Assembly: GCA_021464245.1 (NCBI GenBank)
Contig: JADCRB010000007.1
Span: 1,242,869 to 1,306,868 of the forward strand
DNA: 64,000 nucleotides
Source: Carallia brachiata
Lineage: Eukaryota; Streptophyta; Magnoliopsida; Malpighiales; Rhizophoraceae
Reading direction: 5' to 3'
Shown here: positions 61,553-64,000 of the stretch, one piece after another
How positions within the stretch are numbered: position 1 is the stretch's first letter
Layout: each line of letters begins with the position of its first letter
Translations under genes and position numbers: made by a program
Notes under the pieces: model-generated
Seen by the model: only the letters and a program-made list of their open reading frames with translations
Databases searched by the model: none
What the model was told of the DNA's origin: nothing

Positions 61553-63715
61553 TTAAGTTCTTGCTGAAATTCCTATCTCATGAACCTGCTCTGCTCTTTC
61601 TTCGTCACTGGTAGGAAAAGTTTGTTCTTTGGACTTGTTTTGATCTTGATCGCCTTCTTTCCCATACATTAGCAAATATAGTCCAATAATTACGGTGGCT
61701 CCTCCCAATATGCTGAATAAGCCAAAGATGTATCAGGAGCCAATCTATCTTAGCATTTTACTAGTACAACTGTGGAAGGAATTTTACCTCCCCGTTGAAA
61801 GTTCTTCGCCAAAGAGAAAATATGCCAGGATAGCCACCATTACGGCTGTCAATGAACAGAACATGGTCACAAAGACGGGTCCTTTTAGTTTTGTGCACCA
61901 CAGTTGAACAAGGACTGCTAAGCCACAGCTGGTAACTCCCTGCAAGTTATAATCCACAATGTGACTAACAAGATGGGTCTTTGCCAATTACTCTTACTGT
62001 GTATGCCACTTGTAGATGCACTTACAGAGTATATGATGGACCAGAGCTCAATATTCTGAGTGACAGACCATGCTGCTATATCACGTTGCATGAACAATGT
62101 TATTATAGCAGATTGTAGTCCGCCAATACAGCTTATCCATGAAGTAAGTGACAGTGGTGCAGGATACCTCTTTAATGTATAAGTCTGCAAGATGGCACAT
62201 GCATCTACGGTTATATATTAGTAAGAGAAACATTTGGAATTTTGTGACTTTTTGTACCGATGTTTTTGCGTAAAATAGCGTGACTAGGCATGTTCTTGAC
62301 TATCAATATTTTGCATACAGATTTGGCTTCTCAGCCTATATTTCCAAGATTCTGAGTATTCAAAAAACAAAAACAAATAAAAAAATGTTGTCTGTTTGAG
62401 CAGATCCGAAATTTTTTTAAAAAAAGAAAAAGATTTTGCCAGAATTTGTATTTATAAAAGAATAGGAACCCTTAGATCTATGTTCACGAGGACTTGTGGT
62501 CTGGTTTTGCAATAATTTGGTTAACCTAGTAAGTATAAATTTTGGTATAAACTTATAGAGTTCCATTGCTCTAGCCCACCACAATCTAAGATATGTGAAA
62601 CGGGGAACCTATCCTTTCTGATGCAAAAGCCGAAAAGAAAAAAAAAGGTAGAATAAAAGAAACAACAGGGAAGAGTAATACACCTGCACAATGAAATATA
62701 TAGACCATAATATGCAACTAGCAACGGCTAGAAATGATCCCTTCATCCAGTTTTTTTGGACAGGAACACTTCTTATATGGAATGGAACATGTAAGCTCTG
62801 CACCTTAGGCCCTTTGTATAGAGTGATGGTCATTGCCCCAGCCAAGGATAACAAGGTCCCTACAATTTTAGCTTTGCCGTGTCGGTTCTTCATGTTGATG
62901 ACCTCCAACCTACATAAAATATATCCAAAATTCAAATCAAGACATAGATGATGTTGTGTCAGTGATGAACAAAACTTTAAAGCAAGTGCCCACCTGAGTA
63001 TAACTGCAATAAAGAAAGTCGTGGCAGGAATGGTGTTGGTCACTGATGTAACAAATGTAGGAGAAGTGTATCTCAAGCTCGCAAAGTACATATTAATTGT
63101 TAAGCTAGCCCTGAGTTTCATCAGAAAAGAAAACTGTTCAGTGCTTTTCCTTTTGCCACAGAATCATTTTTTTTGCTCTCTTAAAGCCATGAATTTGAAC
63201 ACTCTCCTACGTACCCCAGAAGAGAAAGCACGCATATCTCCAATAACAATGCAGTCGTCAACTTAGGCCTCAATTTTCTGCAAGCAAAAAGCAGAGAAAC
63301 AAGAATCAAAAACACTGGCAGTAGCTACGTCTGCAATCCTTTTTTTTTTTTTTTTGTTTCCCTTTCTCTGGCTGACTCTTAATTTTCTCTCAGCACTCAG
63401 CAGTCATTTTGAGCAAGTAGCTATAACCTTGTATAATCAATCTTTTAATGAGGAAAATTTCATGCTGCTATGGAGGTTTTTGCTGTATGTACTTTTGCTT
63501 GGTCTATACCTTTCCAGAAAATAAGCCAAAGGAAAAATGGCTATGCCGCCTACAATATATCGGTAAGTTACATAAACGTGAGGATTCAGCCCATGATTGA
63601 AGGCAGCTTCTGTGATGAAATACATTAATGCATAACCAACTTGGATTGAAATCATGAGAAAATGGGGCAAAAATCTCCAGTAGATAACCTGGAATGGAAA
63701 TGCAAATCTAGCCAT
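61553..63715 (-). CDS. WAT1-related (nodulin MtN21/EamA) transporter, seven exons
   Basis: Exons: 63715-63510, 63277-63215, 63110-62994, 62909-62684, 62184-62026, 61939-61788, 61712-61553. All introns are GT-AG and the spliced frame is 1083 nt (360 residues), normal for the family. The start MARFAFPFQVIYW is chosen over an upstream in-frame ATG-less extension. About ten membrane segments form two EamA/DMT halves. Conserved blocks: MISIQVGYALMYFITEAAFN, TYRYIVGGIAIFPLAYFLER, YTSPTFVTSVTNTIPATTFF, GTLLSLAGAMTITLYKGPK, AVMVAILAYFLFGEEL and GGATVIIGLYLLMYGK. WAT1-like proteins move auxin, amino acids or other metabolites across plasma or vacuolar membranes; this substrate is unknown. No frame damage, unlike its neighbours. 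Confidence 0.95.
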
Positions 63716-64000
63716 GATTGTGGACTCTGTGGTTGTGTCTTTTGCCTTCTCTTCATGTTTATAATTGATGCACAAAGTGCATCAATGCTTATTCATTTGG
63801 GTGATAGATCTCTGCACTGATCCTTGTTCTTGCATCTTATAAGAATCATGTTCTTTAGAAATTCCAACATGGGATATCGACAACTCATTGGCACAACTGG
63901 GAAAATGATGCAATGATATTCTTGGCCAAGATTCTAAGCTGCCAGCCATTCCAATTATGCTTGTCACGTGCAAACTAAAGAACATATATATTTGTTGACC
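63716..64000 (-). other. WAT1-related gene leader and promoter
   Basis: Short upstream stretch of the minus-strand gene. Nothing else is recognised before the window edge. Confidence 0.5.

Noticed and set aside
1..64000. tRNA or rRNA genes, CRISPR arrays, complete autonomous transposons
   Set aside because: None recognised on reading either strand; a tRNAscan or repeat-library search would be needed to exclude divergent ones.

Overview
The window is nuclear DNA from a flowering plant, most likely a eudicot. It is AT-rich and gene-sparse, has spliced genes with GT-AG introns, and carries plant-specific families: ERF transcription factors with an AP2 domain, a PHT1 phosphate transporter, a plant-type ATG9, a WAT1/nodulin-21 transporter and a subgroup-22 MYB fragment. 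The space between genes is full of small, mostly non-autonomous transposable elements. I cannot name the species.

Left part (1-42 kb): five ERF genes, all probably group IX. Two are near-identical paralogues (8052-8852 and 22322-23068, both minus) inside two copies of one large duplicated block, unit A (about 674-12435) and unit B (about 17010-25385). A full-length PHT1 gene (12651-14258) sits between the units. Right of unit B is an ERF1-like gene (25664-26332, minus). After about 13 kb without a recognisable gene come two short ERF095/096/098-like genes pointing at each other (39340-39798 plus; 40953-41429 minus). The unit A/B alignment supplies empty sites that define several insertions: a TRIM retrotransposon, a hAT-like MITE, Harbinger/Tourist-like MITEs, a hAT-like relic and a SINE nested in a MITE.

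Right part (44-64 kb): a two-exon TPR protein with a kinesin-light-chain-like repeat pattern (minus), ATG9 (nine coding exons, minus), a Mutator-like element with long terminal inverted repeats carrying a captured MYB fragment (57138-58928), a decayed CDT1 replication-licensing gene (59151-61018, plus), and an intact seven-exon WAT1-related transporter (61553-63715, minus).

The ERF genes look like a jasmonate/ethylene-type regulator cluster that has grown by tandem duplication; Arabidopsis has a comparable ERF095-ERF098-ERF1 cluster on chromosome 3. The other genes are housekeeping or transport loci with no obvious shared pathway. Several otherwise well-conserved genes (ATG9, TPR, ERF-A) carry single-base frame breaks that look like missing bases, so uncorrected assembly errors must be considered before calling them real. 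Exon coordinates were worked out by hand from splice signals, reading phase and remembered family sequence; no search was run.
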